64,000 bases of DNA from Enterococcus_E cecorum_C. Its GTDB lineage: Bacteria > Bacillota > Bacilli > Lactobacillales > Enterococcaceae. Both the position numbers and the translations under genes were made by a program. The stretch lies in the NCBI RefSeq assembly GCF_052119425.1, contig NZ_JBQKFH010000006.1, positions 1 through 64,000 on the forward strand, written 5' to 3'. A model generated the notes under the pieces. It saw nothing but the letters and a program-made list of their open reading frames with translations, ran no database searches and was not told where the DNA came from. Numbering within the stretch: the stretch's first letter is position 1; each line of letters starts with the position of its first letter. This document shows positions 23,231-32,803 of the stretch, piece after piece.

Positions 23231-26200
23231 TTAAATTGCTTGAGTTGTAAATTCTTGAGATTCCATTACTTTTAAGATTGCATCGGCTGTATCTAATGAA
23301 GTGAAAAGCGGCACACCATGTTCAACAGATTCACGGCGGATATGGAAGCCATCTTCAGCATTATTTTGACGATTTTTATCCATCGTGTTAATCACCATTT
23401 GTAAGCTACCATCACGAATATAATCAATTACATGTTTTTCAGAGGCTTGATGAATCTTAGCCACTGTCTTACATTTGATGCCATTTTGTTCAAAGTATTT
23501 CGCTGTTCCTGCAGTAGCTAAAATACTAAAGCCAATCTCGACAAAACGTTTGGCTAAGGAAAGTGCTTCTTCTTTGCTATCATCAGCAATCGTGAATAAA
23601 ACTGTACCAAAACTTGGAATATGCAAACCACTTGCCTCAAAAGCTTTATACAATGCTTTTTCCAGATTTTTATCTGAACCCATAACTTCACCTGTTGACT
23701 TCATTTCAGGTCCTAAATACGTATCTACTTTTAACAATTTAGTAAATGAGAAGACCGGTGCTTTAATATGAACGTTTTCACTAGTTGGATATAACCCATT
23801 TGGATATCCCATTTCTGCCAAATCTTCCCCTAGAATCGCTCTAGTTGCTACTTGCGCCATCGGAATACCAGTTACTTTACTTAAGAATGGTACTGTACGA
23901 CTTGCTCGCGGATTGACTTCAATGACATAAACTTGATCATCATGAATAACAAACTGGATATTCATCATGCCCACACAATTTAAACCAATGGCTAGTCGCT
24001 TAGTATAGTCTTCAATCGTTTGAATTTGTTCTGGTGATAAAGTTTGTGGTGGATAAACAGCCATTGAATCTCCTGAGTGGACACCGGCACGTTCAATGTG
24101 TTCCATGATTCCAGGGATTAAGACATTTTTTCCATCACTGATTGCATCAACTTCGCATTCTTTACCAACTAAATATCGGTCCACTAAAACTGGATGTTCT
24201 GGAGAAGCTTTGACTGCATTTTCCATATAGTCTTCTAAGTCCGCTTGATTTTGGACAATTTCCATCGCACGACCTCCCAAGACATAACTTGGACGGACTA
24301 GTACCGGATATCCAATACGTTTAGCAATTTCTACGGCTTCAGCTTTATTCGTTGCGGTATCACCAGGTGGCTGTGGAATATTTAAATCTTTTAAGGCTTG
24401 TTCAAATAAATCACGATTTTCTGCACGATCAAGGTCTTCAATTTGCGTACCTAAAATATTAACGCCATTTTTTACTAATTGTTCGGCTAAATTAATCGCA
24501 GTTTGACCACCAAATTGTACAATCACGCCAATTGGTTGCTCTAATTCAATCACATTTAAAACATCTTCAATTGTCAATGGTTCAAAATATAGTTTGTCAG
24601 AAATTGAAAAGTCTGTAGAAACCGTTTCAGGATTACTATTCATAATAACTGCTTCATAACCAGCTTTTTGAATGGCCTTAACCGAATGAACGGTCGCATA
24701 GTCAAACTCTACCCCTTGACCGATACGGATAGGACCTGAGCCTAACACTAATACTGAGTCTTTAGGCGAGCGAATCGATTCATTTTCAAATTCATAAGTA
24801 CTATAGAAGTATGGCGTACTTGATTCAAATTCTGCCGCACAAGTATCAACCATTTTATAAACAGGTTTGATTTGATTGGCTAATCTAAATTGGCGAACCT
24901 CTTCAATTGTCATTTGCCATAGCTCAGCAATCTTTTTATCCGCAAAACCATTTTGTTTGGCTAAACGTAACGTATCTACATCTTGAACTGCTTCTTTTAA
25001 CTGTTGTTCAATTTCGATAATATGCAATAATTTGTCAAGGAAGAATAAGTCAATCTTTGTCATTTGATGTAATTCTTCAATTGAAAATCCGCGACGTAAA
25101 GCCTCTGCTAAGTAAAATAGACGATCATCCTGGGCCTTAACAATACGATTCATTAAATGTGCGTCATCGACTTGACCCAATTCAGGAATTTCAACATGGA
25201 TACAACCAATTTCTAATGAACGCACAGCTTTTAACAGTGATTCTTCAATATTACGGCCAATTGCCATGACTTCACCAGTTGCTTTCATTTGCGTACCAAG
25301 CAGACGTTCACCAGTTTCAAATTTATCAAATGGCCAACGTGGAATTTTGGCAACTACGTAGTCTAAAGCTGGTTCAAATTCAGCATAAGTGGTTCCAGTA
25401 ACAGGATTTTTCATTTCATCTAAGGTCAAACCAACTGCAATTTTTGCTGCTAATTTGGCGATTGGATACCCCGTCGCTTTACTTGCTAAGGCAGAAGAAC
25501 GAGAAACCCGAGGATTTACCTCAATCACATAATAATTAAAGCTATTTGGATCTAAGGCTAATTGAACGTTACAGCCTCCTTCAATTTTCAAGGCACGAAT
25601 GATGGATAGAGAAGCATCCCGTAACATTTGATATTCAATATCAGATAAAGTTTGGCTTGGTGCAAAAACAATCGAATCACCGGTATGAATACCAACTGGG
25701 TCAAAGTTTTCCATATTGCAAACCACAATGGCATTATCTGCACTATCACGCATCACTTCATATTCAATCTCTTTAAAACCAGCAATACTACGTTCAATTA
25801 AACATTGTGTAACCGGAGAAAGCGTTAGGCCATTTTCGGCAATTTGACGGAGTTCTTCTTCATTATTACACATTCCGCCACCAGTTCCACCTAAAGTAAA
25901 TGCTGGTCTAACAATGATTGGATAGCCGATTTCATTGGCAAAATCAACTGCAGCATCCACGGTATTGATGATAGTCGATTCAGGAATAGGTTGGTTTAAA
26001 TCTTCCATTAATTGTTTGAATAAATCACGGTCTTCTGCTTGGTCAATGGCTGAAAGCTTAGTCCCTAATAATTCGATTCCTAATTCTTCCAAAATTCCTG
26101 ATTTAGATAATTCCATCGCCATGTTTAAGCCAGTTTGTCCACCTAATGTTGGTAAAATGGCATCTGGTTGTTCTTTACGTAATATTCGCGCTAAAAACTC

Positions 26201-26413
26201 ATAAGTAATCGGCTCAATGTACACTTTATCCGCAATTTCGCGGTCGGTCATAATGGTTGCTGGATTAGAGTTTACCAATACAACTTCATAGCCTTCTTCT
26301 CTCAAAGCTAAACAAGCTTGGGTTCCGGCATAGTCAAACTCAGCGGCTTGTCCAATAATGATTGGCCCTGAACCAATGACTAAAATTTTTGAAATATCTG
26401 TACGTTTAGGCAT
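23231..26413 (-). CDS. carB: Carbamoyl-phosphate synthase large subunit
   Basis: A 1060-residue enzyme assembling carbamoyl phosphate from bicarbonate, ammonia and two ATP. It shows the internal duplication of the family: two ATP-grasp halves, the first opening KILVIGSGPIIIGQAAEFDYAG and the second VLVLGSGPIRIGQGVEFDYA around residue 555. The C-terminal MGS-like allosteric domain follows (about 930-1060). It overlaps carA by 8 bp. Placement inside the pyr operon suggests this is the pyrimidine-controlled isoform (pyrAB). Confidence 0.97.
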   Translation of the reverse strand: MPKRTDISKILVIGSGPIIIGQAAEFDYAGTQACLALREEGYEVVLVNSNPATIMTDREIADKVYIEPITYEFLARILRKEQPDAILPTLGGQTGLNMAMELSKSGILEELGIELLGTKLSAIDQAEDRDLFKQLMEDLNQPIPESTIINTVDAAVDFANEIGYPIIVRPAFTLGGTGGGMCNNEEELRQIAENGLTLSPVTQCLIERSIAGFKEIEYEVMRDSADNAIVVCNMENFDPVGIHTGDSIVFAPSQTLSDIEYQMLRDASLSIIRALKIEGGCNVQLALDPNSFNYYVIEVNPRVSRSSALASKATGYPIAKLAAKIAVGLTLDEMKNPVTGTTYAEFEPALDYVVAKIPRWPFDKFETGERLLGTQMKATGEVMAIGRNIEESLLKAVRSLEIGCIHVEIPELGQVDDAHLMNRIVKAQDDRLFYLAEALRRGFSIEELHQMTKIDLFFLDKLLHIIEIEQQLKEAVQDVDTLRLAKQNGFADKKIAELWQMTIEEVRQFRLANQIKPVYKMVDTCAAEFESSTPYFYSTYEFENESIRSPKDSVLVLGSGPIRIGQGVEFDYATVHSVKAIQKAGYEAVIMNSNPETVSTDFSISDKLYFEPLTIEDVLNVIELEQPIGVIVQFGGQTAINLAEQLVKNGVNILGTQIEDLDRAENRDLFEQALKDLNIPQPPGDTATNKAEAVEIAKRIGYPVLVRPSYVLGGRAMEIVQNQADLEDYMENAVKASPEHPVLVDRYLVGKECEVDAISDGKNVLIPGIMEHIERAGVHSGDSMAVYPPQTLSPEQIQTIEDYTKRLAIGLNCVGMMNIQFVIHDDQVYVIEVNPRASRTVPFLSKVTGIPMAQVATRAILGEDLAEMGYPNGLYPTSENVHIKAPVFSFTKLLKVDTYLGPEMKSTGEVMGSDKNLEKALYKAFEASGLHIPSFGTVLFTIADDSKEEALSLAKRFVEIGFSILATAGTAKYFEQNGIKCKTVAKIHQASEKHVIDYIRDGSLQMVINTMDKNRQNNAEDGFHIRRESVEHGVPLFTSLDTADAILKVMESQEFTTQAI

Positions 26414-27494
26414 TTTTCTGTTTCTCCTTCCATGCTTCCATCATTTCGATAAATTCATCAAATAAATATAAGGCATCATGCGGACCAGGTGCAGCATCTG
26501 GGTGGAATTGCACACTAAAAGCTGGATAGTGGCGATGACGAACCCCTTCAATCGTGCCATCATTAATTTCCACGTGCGTTACAATTAATTTTTCAGGATC
26601 AATTGTATTGGCATCTACTGCATAGCCATGATTTTGTGAGGTAAAGTCGACACGGCCAGTTGCGATTTCTCTTACCGGATGATTTAAACCGCGGTGACCA
26701 AATTTCATTTTAAATGTATCCGCACCATTTGCTAATGAAAACAGTTGATGACCTAAACAAATACCAAAAATCGGCACTTTTCCTTGTATTCCTTGAATCA
26801 TCTCAATGGCTTCCGGCACACTCTTAGGATCGCCTGGGCCATTTGTTAGCATGACACCATCTGGAGACAATTCTAGAATTTCTTGGGCAGTCGTATTATA
26901 AGGTAAAACCGTTAAATTACATTGACGTTTCGAAAACTCGCGCATGATACTGTGTTTCAAGCCAAAATCAATCACTACTACATTCAATCCAGTACCAGGA
27001 CTTGGATAAGGCTTAGCAGTAGATACTTGGGCGACTTGATTCGTTGGAAGCACGGCTGCTTTTAATTGGTCATAAGCATGATTGAAATCATCGGCTGCAT
27101 CAACAATACTTGCCTTCATCGTTCCATGTTGGCGAATTTTACGCGTCAATGCACGGGTATCAATCCCTGAAATACCTGGAATCCCTTTACGCTTTAAGAA
27201 TTCATCTAAAGTCATTTGATTACGCCAATTGCTTCCACGTCTAGCATGCTCTTTTACTACGACACCTTTACATGTAGGTGCAATCGATTCATAGTCATCA
27301 CGATTAACCCCATAATTTCCCACCATTGGATAGGTGAAAGTAATAATTTGACCATTAAAACTTTGATCAGTGATGGTTTCTTGATAACCGGTCATACTTG
27401 TAGTAAAAACCAACTCACCAACCACACTATTTGTCGCGCCAAAGCCTTCACCAACAAAATGCGTCCCATCTTCTAAAATTAACCAACGTTTCAT
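26406..27494 (-). CDS. carA: Carbamoyl-phosphate synthase small subunit
   Basis: A 362-residue glutaminase subunit. The class I amidotransferase triad is seen as Cys in FGICLGHQL, with His and Glu in the FSVQFHPDAAPGP block region, and the N-terminal carbamoyl-synthase domain contains LVFTTSMTGYQETITDQSF. It supplies ammonia to CarB through a channel. Start and stop codons overlap pyrC by 1 bp and carB by 8 bp. Confidence 0.96.
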   Translation of the reverse strand: MKRWLILEDGTHFVGEGFGATNSVVGELVFTTSMTGYQETITDQSFNGQIITFTYPMVGNYGVNRDDYESIAPTCKGVVVKEHARRGSNWRNQMTLDEFLKRKGIPGISGIDTRALTRKIRQHGTMKASIVDAADDFNHAYDQLKAAVLPTNQVAQVSTAKPYPSPGTGLNVVVIDFGLKHSIMREFSKRQCNLTVLPYNTTAQEILELSPDGVMLTNGPGDPKSVPEAIEMIQGIQGKVPIFGICLGHQLFSLANGADTFKMKFGHRGLNHPVREIATGRVDFTSQNHGYAVDANTIDPEKLIVTHVEINDGTIEGVRHRHYPAFSVQFHPDAAPGPHDALYLFDEFIEMMEAWKEKQKNA

Positions 27495-28780
27495 TAGTTA
27501 TTTGCCTCCTTTTGATAGACAATTTGACCATCCACCATTGTTAGATAGGTATCACCAAATAATTGCCAACCTGTAAACGGCGTATTATCCGCTTTTGATT
27601 TAAAATTAGCGGCATCAACTACATATTCATGATCAATATCAAACACTGCAATGTCCGCTTGACTACCAACAGCTAATTGACCTGCTTGTAAATCAAATAT
27701 TTCCGCCGGCTTAATCGCCATCCAATTCATGACTTGTTCTAAAGTGAAAATACCCGTCTTAACAAATTTTGTATAGATTAACTGGAAGGCATATTCCGAA
27801 CCAACAATGCCAAATGGTGCTTTTAGGAAAGATTGACATTTTTCATCATGACCATGTGGCGCGTGGTCGGTTGAAATACAATCAATCGTGCCATCTAAAA
27901 GACCTTCAATGAGTGCTTGCTGATCTTCACTCGCTCTTAATGGCGGATTCATCTTCCAAAAACCATGATCTTCAGGAATATCCATATCGTTTAACAGTAG
28001 ATGGTGCGGACAAACTTCACAAGTCACATGAACCCCTGATTTTTTAGCCTCACGAATAATACGCACACTTTCTTTCGTTGAGACGTGACAGACATGATAG
28101 TGCACACCCGTTTCTTCTGCTAAAATTAAATCACGAGCTATTTGAGAACTTTCTGTCGCACTTAAAATTCCTGGTAAACCTAATTCTTCTGCACGTTTAC
28201 CAGCATGCATCACGCCACCAAATAAAAGTGATTCGTCTTCTGTATGAGCCACGATGGCCATATTATTTTTAGCAGCTTCTTTCATTGCCAAATACATGGT
28301 TCCAGCGGTTTGAACACCAACACCATCATTCGTAAAAGCAAAGGCACCCGCAGCTTTAAGTCCCACTTGATCCGTTAACACTTCGCTTCTTAATTTTTCA
28401 GTTATGGAGGCATATTGATACACTTTCACACAAGCATCACGATCAATTATTTCCTGAACTTTTTGAAAATTCTCTACATTATCTGGAACGGGATCAAGAT
28501 TTGGCATCGCACAGACACTGGTAAAACCACCTCTTGCCGCTGCTTGACTTCCTGTTAAAATCGTTTCTTTATACGTAAAACCAGGCTCTCTAAAATGAAC
28601 ATGTACATCAACCAATCCTGGCATGACGAATTTTCCTTTTAAATCAATCACCTGATCAAAGTCTTTTTCTGCAAAATCTAATCCGATAGCGAAAACCTTT
28701 TTATCCTCTACCCAAATATCTACTTGATGACAGGTATTTTCTTTTGTAACAATTCGTCCATTTTTTAATAAAGTTTTCAT
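27494..28780 (-). CDS. pyrC: Dihydroorotase, class I
   Basis: A 428-residue amidohydrolase cyclising carbamoyl aspartate. Metal-binding DVHVHFREPG near the N terminus, the later HTEDE and CHVSTKES His residues and the catalytic Asp in STDHAPH identify it. It follows pyrB by 11 nt. Confidence 0.96.
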   Translation of the reverse strand: MKTLLKNGRIVTKENTCHQVDIWVEDKKVFAIGLDFAEKDFDQVIDLKGKFVMPGLVDVHVHFREPGFTYKETILTGSQAAARGGFTSVCAMPNLDPVPDNVENFQKVQEIIDRDACVKVYQYASITEKLRSEVLTDQVGLKAAGAFAFTNDGVGVQTAGTMYLAMKEAAKNNMAIVAHTEDESLLFGGVMHAGKRAEELGLPGILSATESSQIARDLILAEETGVHYHVCHVSTKESVRIIREAKKSGVHVTCEVCPHHLLLNDMDIPEDHGFWKMNPPLRASEDQQALIEGLLDGTIDCISTDHAPHGHDEKCQSFLKAPFGIVGSEYAFQLIYTKFVKTGIFTLEQVMNWMAIKPAEIFDLQAGQLAVGSQADIAVFDIDHEYVVDAANFKSKADNTPFTGWQLFGDTYLTMVDGQIVYQKEANN

Positions 28781-28791
28781 ATACTTACTCC

Positions 28792-29718
28792 TTACGCCTT
28801 TCCATTTAATATTGCTTCTAAAACCGCCATGCGAATATACACGCCATTAGTCATCTGTTGCACAATTCTTGATTGTAACCCTTCCACCAAGCTATCTGCC
28901 AGTTCTACATCACGATTCACCGGTGCAGGATGCATGATAATCGCATGAGGTAACATTCTCTTCGCACGTTCAAGGGTCAATCCATAAGTTTTGTGATATT
29001 GCTCTTTAGAAAATTGCTGATTTCCCACGTGACGCTCATGTTGTACCCGCAGCATCATCATCACATCCACTTTATCGACTAACTCATCAATTGCAAGATA
29101 CTTTCCATATACTTCAAAGGATTCATCATACCATTCAAGCGGACCAGAGAAGTAAACTTGTGCCCCTAATCGTTTCAGCATTTGCATATTTGATTTTGCA
29201 ACACGTGAATGGGTTAAATCCCCAACTATTGCTACTTTCAAACCTTCGAAATAGCCAAATTCTTGATAAATCGTCATTAAATCTAATAGACATTGCGTAG
29301 GATGTTGGCCACTACCATCCCCACCATTAATCACACTACATTGGATTGTCTTACTTTCTACTAATTCATTATAATAATGTTCCGCACTATGACGAATGAC
29401 CACAGCATCCACACCAATCGCCGACATTGTCAAGACGGTATCATATAACGTTTCACCTTTTTGTACTGATGAAGTAGAAGCATCAAATTCAATCACTTCT
29501 AAGCCTAATTTTTTCTCGGCCACTTCAAAACTTTTATGCGTTCGCGTGCTGTTTTCAAAAAATAGGTTGGCCACAAAATATTTTTCTTTAGGTAATACAC
29601 ACTTGGCACCCGCTTTAAATTCACTCGCACGTTTAATTAATCCTAAAACTTCTGCTTCACTTAAACTTTCAACTGTTAATAAGTGCTTTAAACTGATTGC
29701 CTGTGATTGAATGATCAT
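28792..29718 (-). CDS. pyrB: Aspartate carbamoyltransferase catalytic subunit
   Basis: A 308-residue enzyme joining carbamoyl phosphate to aspartate. The carbamoyl-phosphate loop FFENSTRTHKSFE, the FDASTSSVQKGE loop and the VIRHS and HPAPVNRDVE segments are standard. No regulatory pyrI follows. It begins 19 nt after pyrR, with no uracil permease gene between, unlike the Bacillus order. Confidence 0.96.
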   Translation of the reverse strand: MIIQSQAISLKHLLTVESLSEAEVLGLIKRASEFKAGAKCVLPKEKYFVANLFFENSTRTHKSFEVAEKKLGLEVIEFDASTSSVQKGETLYDTVLTMSAIGVDAVVIRHSAEHYYNELVESKTIQCSVINGGDGSGQHPTQCLLDLMTIYQEFGYFEGLKVAIVGDLTHSRVAKSNMQMLKRLGAQVYFSGPLEWYDESFEVYGKYLAIDELVDKVDVMMMLRVQHERHVGNQQFSKEQYHKTYGLTLERAKRMLPHAIIMHPAPVNRDVELADSLVEGLQSRIVQQMTNGVYIRMAVLEAILNGKA

Positions 29719-29737
29719 TTGCCTACTCCTTCATCAT

Positions 29738-30262
29738 TTATTTATTGATTAAGATTCTATCTTGCTTGTCAATTTCTTCCATTTCAACAATAATTTCTTC
29801 GTCTGATGAAGTTGGAATGTTTTTTCCGACATAATCTGCACGAATCGGCAATTCTCGATGTCCTCTGTCTACCAATACAGCTAAACCAATGCGATTTGGT
29901 CGACCATAATCCATCACTGCATCCAAGGCAGCGCGAATGGTACGTCCAGTATATAAAACATCATCTACTAAAATGACTTCTTTACCTTCAAGTGATACCG
30001 GCATTACGGATTCTTGCTTTTCAGATGAATGCTTTTTTTGATCATCGCGATAGGAAGTGATATCTAATTCCCCAACCGGCACTTCGATTTCTTCAATCTG
30101 TTTTAAACGTTGGGCGATGCGTTGGGCGATATAGATACCTCTTGTTTTAATTCCAACTAATACCAAATCTTCCAATCCTCGGTTACGTTCAATCATCTCA
30201 TAGGTCATTCGTGTAATTGCTCGTTTCATTGTAACTGAATCAATGACTTCTTTTGCTGACAT
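29738..30262 (-). CDS. pyrR: Bifunctional pyr operon regulator / uracil phosphoribosyltransferase
   Basis: A 174-residue RNA-binding attenuation protein with a PRPP-binding motif VILVDDVLYTGRTIRAA. With UMP bound it grips the leader RNA and favours termination. The start is ATG 30262, behind GGAGGG at 8 nt; a frame extending to 30286 lacks a ribosome binding site. It heads the operon and its own leader carries a perfect PyrR-binding site, so it controls itself. Confidence 0.95.
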   Translation of the reverse strand: MSAKEVIDSVTMKRAITRMTYEMIERNRGLEDLVLVGIKTRGIYIAQRIAQRLKQIEEIEVPVGELDITSYRDDQKKHSSEKQESVMPVSLEGKEVILVDDVLYTGRTIRAALDAVMDYGRPNRIGLAVLVDRGHRELPIRADYVGKNIPTSSDEEIIVEMEEIDKQDRILINK

Positions 30263-30313
30263 AAATATCCCTCCAAAATGTCTCATCCTTTATTTTTGCC
30301 TTCCGTTAACAAC

Positions 30314-30475
30314 AAAAAAACTCCCACCTGCGCGAGGTCGGAGTGAAGCTCACAAAATTATCTACAACAAAGGCGCCAATATTCAAAAATGGATAGAATA
30401 TTAGCTAGATATTTATTTTGATTGCTTCCTTCTTAGCCTCACGGGACTAAACTTAAAGGACTAATATTTCTTATT
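30314..30475 (-). promoter_or_regulatory. PyrR-dependent attenuator upstream of pyrR
   Basis: The leader contains AGTCCCGTGAGGCT at 30435-30448, matching the PyrR-binding consensus ARUCCNGNGAGGYU, in a stem closed by CCTT/AAGG and TTTAG/CTAAG. It ends in a terminator ACTCCGACCT-CGCGC-AGGTGGGAGT with seven T (30314-30344). High UMP: PyrR stabilises the binding stem and the terminator forms. Low UMP: the antiterminator forms. It is the only such element in the operon. Confidence 0.92.
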
Positions 30476-30481
30476 ACAATC

Positions 30482-30510
30482 AATATACGCGCAATTACGA
30501 TTAAAAGCAA
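30482..30510 (-). promoter_or_regulatory. Promoter of the pyr operon
   Basis: -35 TTGCTT (30505-30510), 17-nt spacer, -10 TATATT (30482-30487), just upstream of the PyrR leader. Confidence 0.65.
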
Positions 30511-30590
30511 TCTATTTTCGTGAAAATTTACATATATTTTCAAGTAAAACAGTTTATCTTAAAAATATATTTCAAAACTACTAATAAAAT

Positions 30591-30616
30591 AAAAAAGCAC
30601 CCATATATTGAGTGCT
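30591..30616 (-). terminator. Terminator after rluD
   Basis: AGCACTC (30610-30616) pairs with GGGTGCT (30596-30602) and is followed by six T on the minus strand. It separates the lspA-rluD unit from the pyr operon promoter. Confidence 0.75.
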
Positions 30617-30623
30617 CTTTGAT

Positions 30624-31541
30624 TTATACATCTTCTTTTCGCAGTTTTTCTAAAGTAGTTGAAAAAACTTCTGGAAGCGGACAAGAAAATGCTAGCCACT
30701 CTCCTGTCGTTGGATGTTCAAAACCTAAATCACGTGCATGTAAAAATTGGCCGTAACCTTTTAGTGTTTTTTTCGGACCATAAACCGGATCGCCTGCTAA
30801 TGGATAGCCAATATATTGCATATGGACTCTGATTTGATGGGTTCTCCCTGTTTCTAATTTACATTCAATTAAAGTAAACTGATTAAAGCGTTCCAAAACA
30901 GTAAAATGCGTCACTGCATCCTTACCATCTTCCACCACTGCTTGTTTTTTGCGGTCTTGCTTACTTCTCCCAATCGGTGCATTAATCGTTCCCTTCTCAT
31001 GAGGAATCACGCCATGCACTAGAGCGACATATTTACGTAAAGAAGTTTTGTCTTTTAATTGTTTGGCTAAACTTTCATGAGCCACATCATTTTTAGCAAT
31101 CATTAACAATCCCGAGGTGTCTTTATCTATGCGATGAACAATCCCTGGACGAATCACACCATTAATAGAAGATAAATCTTTCAAATGATAAAGTAAAGCA
31201 TTCACCAATGTATGATTAGGATGTCCGGCAGAAGGATGAACCACCATTCCTTGAGGTTTATTCACAACAGCCACATCTTTATCTTCATAGACAATCTCTA
31301 AGGGAATATCTTCAGGTAATATTTCTAATTCTTGCACCTCAGGTATTTGAATTTCAAAAGTTTCTGTGCCCTTCACTTTATAATTAGCTTTGACAACTTG
31401 TTGCGCAGTGATTGAAAAGACTAAGCCATCTTTTAGCCAAGACTGAATTTGTGATCTTGAATAATCAGCTAATTGTTCCGTTAATAATTTATCTAAACGT
31501 CCTTTTTGATTGTTTATTGTTACAGTTAATTTTTCACTCAT
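30624..31541 (-). CDS. rluD: RluD-type 23S rRNA pseudouridine synthase
   Basis: A 305-residue RluA-family enzyme that isomerises uridines in large-subunit rRNA. An N-terminal S4 RNA-binding domain (about 14-75) precedes the catalytic domain, whose nucleophilic Asp lies in HRIDKDTSGLLM. The exact target uridines cannot be read from sequence. Its ATG overlaps the lspA stop by 4 bp, as is common in Lactobacillales. Confidence 0.9.
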   Translation of the reverse strand: MSEKLTVTINNQKGRLDKLLTEQLADYSRSQIQSWLKDGLVFSITAQQVVKANYKVKGTETFEIQIPEVQELEILPEDIPLEIVYEDKDVAVVNKPQGMVVHPSAGHPNHTLVNALLYHLKDLSSINGVIRPGIVHRIDKDTSGLLMIAKNDVAHESLAKQLKDKTSLRKYVALVHGVIPHEKGTINAPIGRSKQDRKKQAVVEDGKDAVTHFTVLERFNQFTLIECKLETGRTHQIRVHMQYIGYPLAGDPVYGPKKTLKGYGQFLHARDLGFEHPTTGEWLAFSCPLPEVFSTTLEKLRKEDV

Positions 31542-31996
31542 TGATGTTTGAAACGCTCCTCAAAAATAATATAAATAAACATAATCACTACGCCAACAGT
31601 TAACTCAATATCCGCTATATTAAATATCGGAAAGTTGATAAAATCAAGTTTAAACATATCTACAACATAACCTAAGCGCATGCGATCAAAATAATTACCA
31701 AATGTACCGCCTAAAATCATACTTAAGCTTAACGAAAACAACCAACCATTTGTTTTCCCATATTTAGAAAGTAAGTAACTGACAGCAACAATGGCTAACA
31801 ATGTGATCACAGTGAAAAACCACATTTGACCTTCTAGCATACTCCATGCAGCACCTGTATTGCGAATATGAAAGAAAGATAAAATACCAGGAATGACATT
31901 CACTTCATCACCCAATGGAATTTGTTTGACCACCGCCAATTTGACTAGTTGATCCAAGATGGCAAACAAGATCGCCAATAAATAATAAATATACAC
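31538..31996 (-). CDS. lspA: Lipoprotein signal peptidase (signal peptidase II)
   Basis: A 152-residue membrane aspartyl protease with four transmembrane helices, cleaving prolipoproteins before the lipidated Cys. The motifs with conserved Asn and Asp are present: HIRNTGAAWS, then GGTFGNYFDR and GYVVDMF carrying the two catalytic Asp. It starts at GTG, overlapping the last base of the CBS gene. Confidence 0.95.
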   Translation of the reverse strand: MYIYYLLAILFAILDQLVKLAVVKQIPLGDEVNVIPGILSFFHIRNTGAAWSMLEGQMWFFTVITLLAIVAVSYLLSKYGKTNGWLFSLSLSMILGGTFGNYFDRMRLGYVVDMFKLDFINFPIFNIADIELTVGVVIMFIYIIFEERFKHQ

Positions 31997-32700
31997 TAAT
32001 TTTCACTCTCTTCTAACTTAATTAAATCTCTAGGACGAATCACACCCGTAATTGGTAATTCTTCCTTTCCTTTTGCACTTACAAAAATCACTTCTAATTG
32101 TGGATATTGATGAAAAATTTTTAACACATCAGCTACCAAAGTTTGTTCACCCACAAATTGATAATTGGCTTTTTTTCCTTCAATTGTTAGGATATCTTTC
32201 GCTTTTAATTGCTCGATAGGCGTATCATTGGCTTCAGTGAGATACTGACTAAACCAATAGCCCAACATTCTTAATGTAATCACCCCAACGAATTTCCCTT
32301 GATTGTGTAACGGAAATTGCGAATATTTTTTATGGCTTGCAATTTTTAATAGTTCTAACAAAGGCGTCCCTTGTTCAAAAGACACAACCTTCTTACAAAA
32401 GACATCGCCCACTTTTTTGGGATGATAGAGCTGTTTTTCAATAGTCAAAATCCGATCGACAATCCACTGATTCGGCTGGGCAATAATAAAATCCGGGGCG
32501 ATGCTTTCATGTACAATCGCATTTCTTAACTGCGCAATCTGAATTAGATCATCCTCATATTTAGCAATCGTGGCATCACCATTTGCACGAGCCTTACGCA
32601 CCAAATTGGTAAAACCGATTGACTTATCAAGTTTGAAACTATTTTGTAAATATTTTTCTATCCGATTAAAACTTGACAAAAAGATTTCAGCCGCTTCCAA
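31996..32700 (-). CDS. CBS domain protein with helical N-terminal domain
   Basis: A 234-residue cytosolic protein. Residues 1-85 are helical (EAAEIFLSSFNRIEKYLQ, then LRNAIVHES, reminiscent of HEPN-like RNA-binding folds), followed by a pair of CBS domains (about 98-234) with the HNQGKFVGVITLRML and SAKGKEELPITGVIRPRDL blocks that usually bind adenine nucleotides. I favour the TTG at 32700, which has a G-tract 5 nt upstream; the ATG at 32715 has none. It leads the lspA-rluD operon. The target is unknown. Confidence 0.7.
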   Translation of the reverse strand: MEAAEIFLSSFNRIEKYLQNSFKLDKSIGFTNLVRKARANGDATIAKYEDDLIQIAQLRNAIVHESIAPDFIIAQPNQWIVDRILTIEKQLYHPKKVGDVFCKKVVSFEQGTPLLELLKIASHKKYSQFPLHNQGKFVGVITLRMLGYWFSQYLTEANDTPIEQLKAKDILTIEGKKANYQFVGEQTLVADVLKIFHQYPQLEVIFVSAKGKEELPITGVIRPRDLIKLEESEN

Positions 32701-32760
32701 ATCATTCCCCCCCATCTATGTCAACAAACTATATCATATCAAATATTGGCTTGGAAATAA

Positions 32761-32798
32761 ATAGAAAGAGTGATTCAGTTATTACACCAAATCACTCT
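32761..32798 (-). terminator. Probable terminator after fhs
   Basis: AGAGTGATT and AATCACTCT (9 bp) lie directly behind the fhs stop with a weak T-rich tail (TTTCTATTT). Confidence 0.55.
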
Positions 32799-32803
32799 AG
32801 TAA

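Noticed and set aside
30520..30756. 78-codon plus-strand ORF opposite the rluD end
   Set aside because: Antisense of rluD and its terminator; no coding signal.
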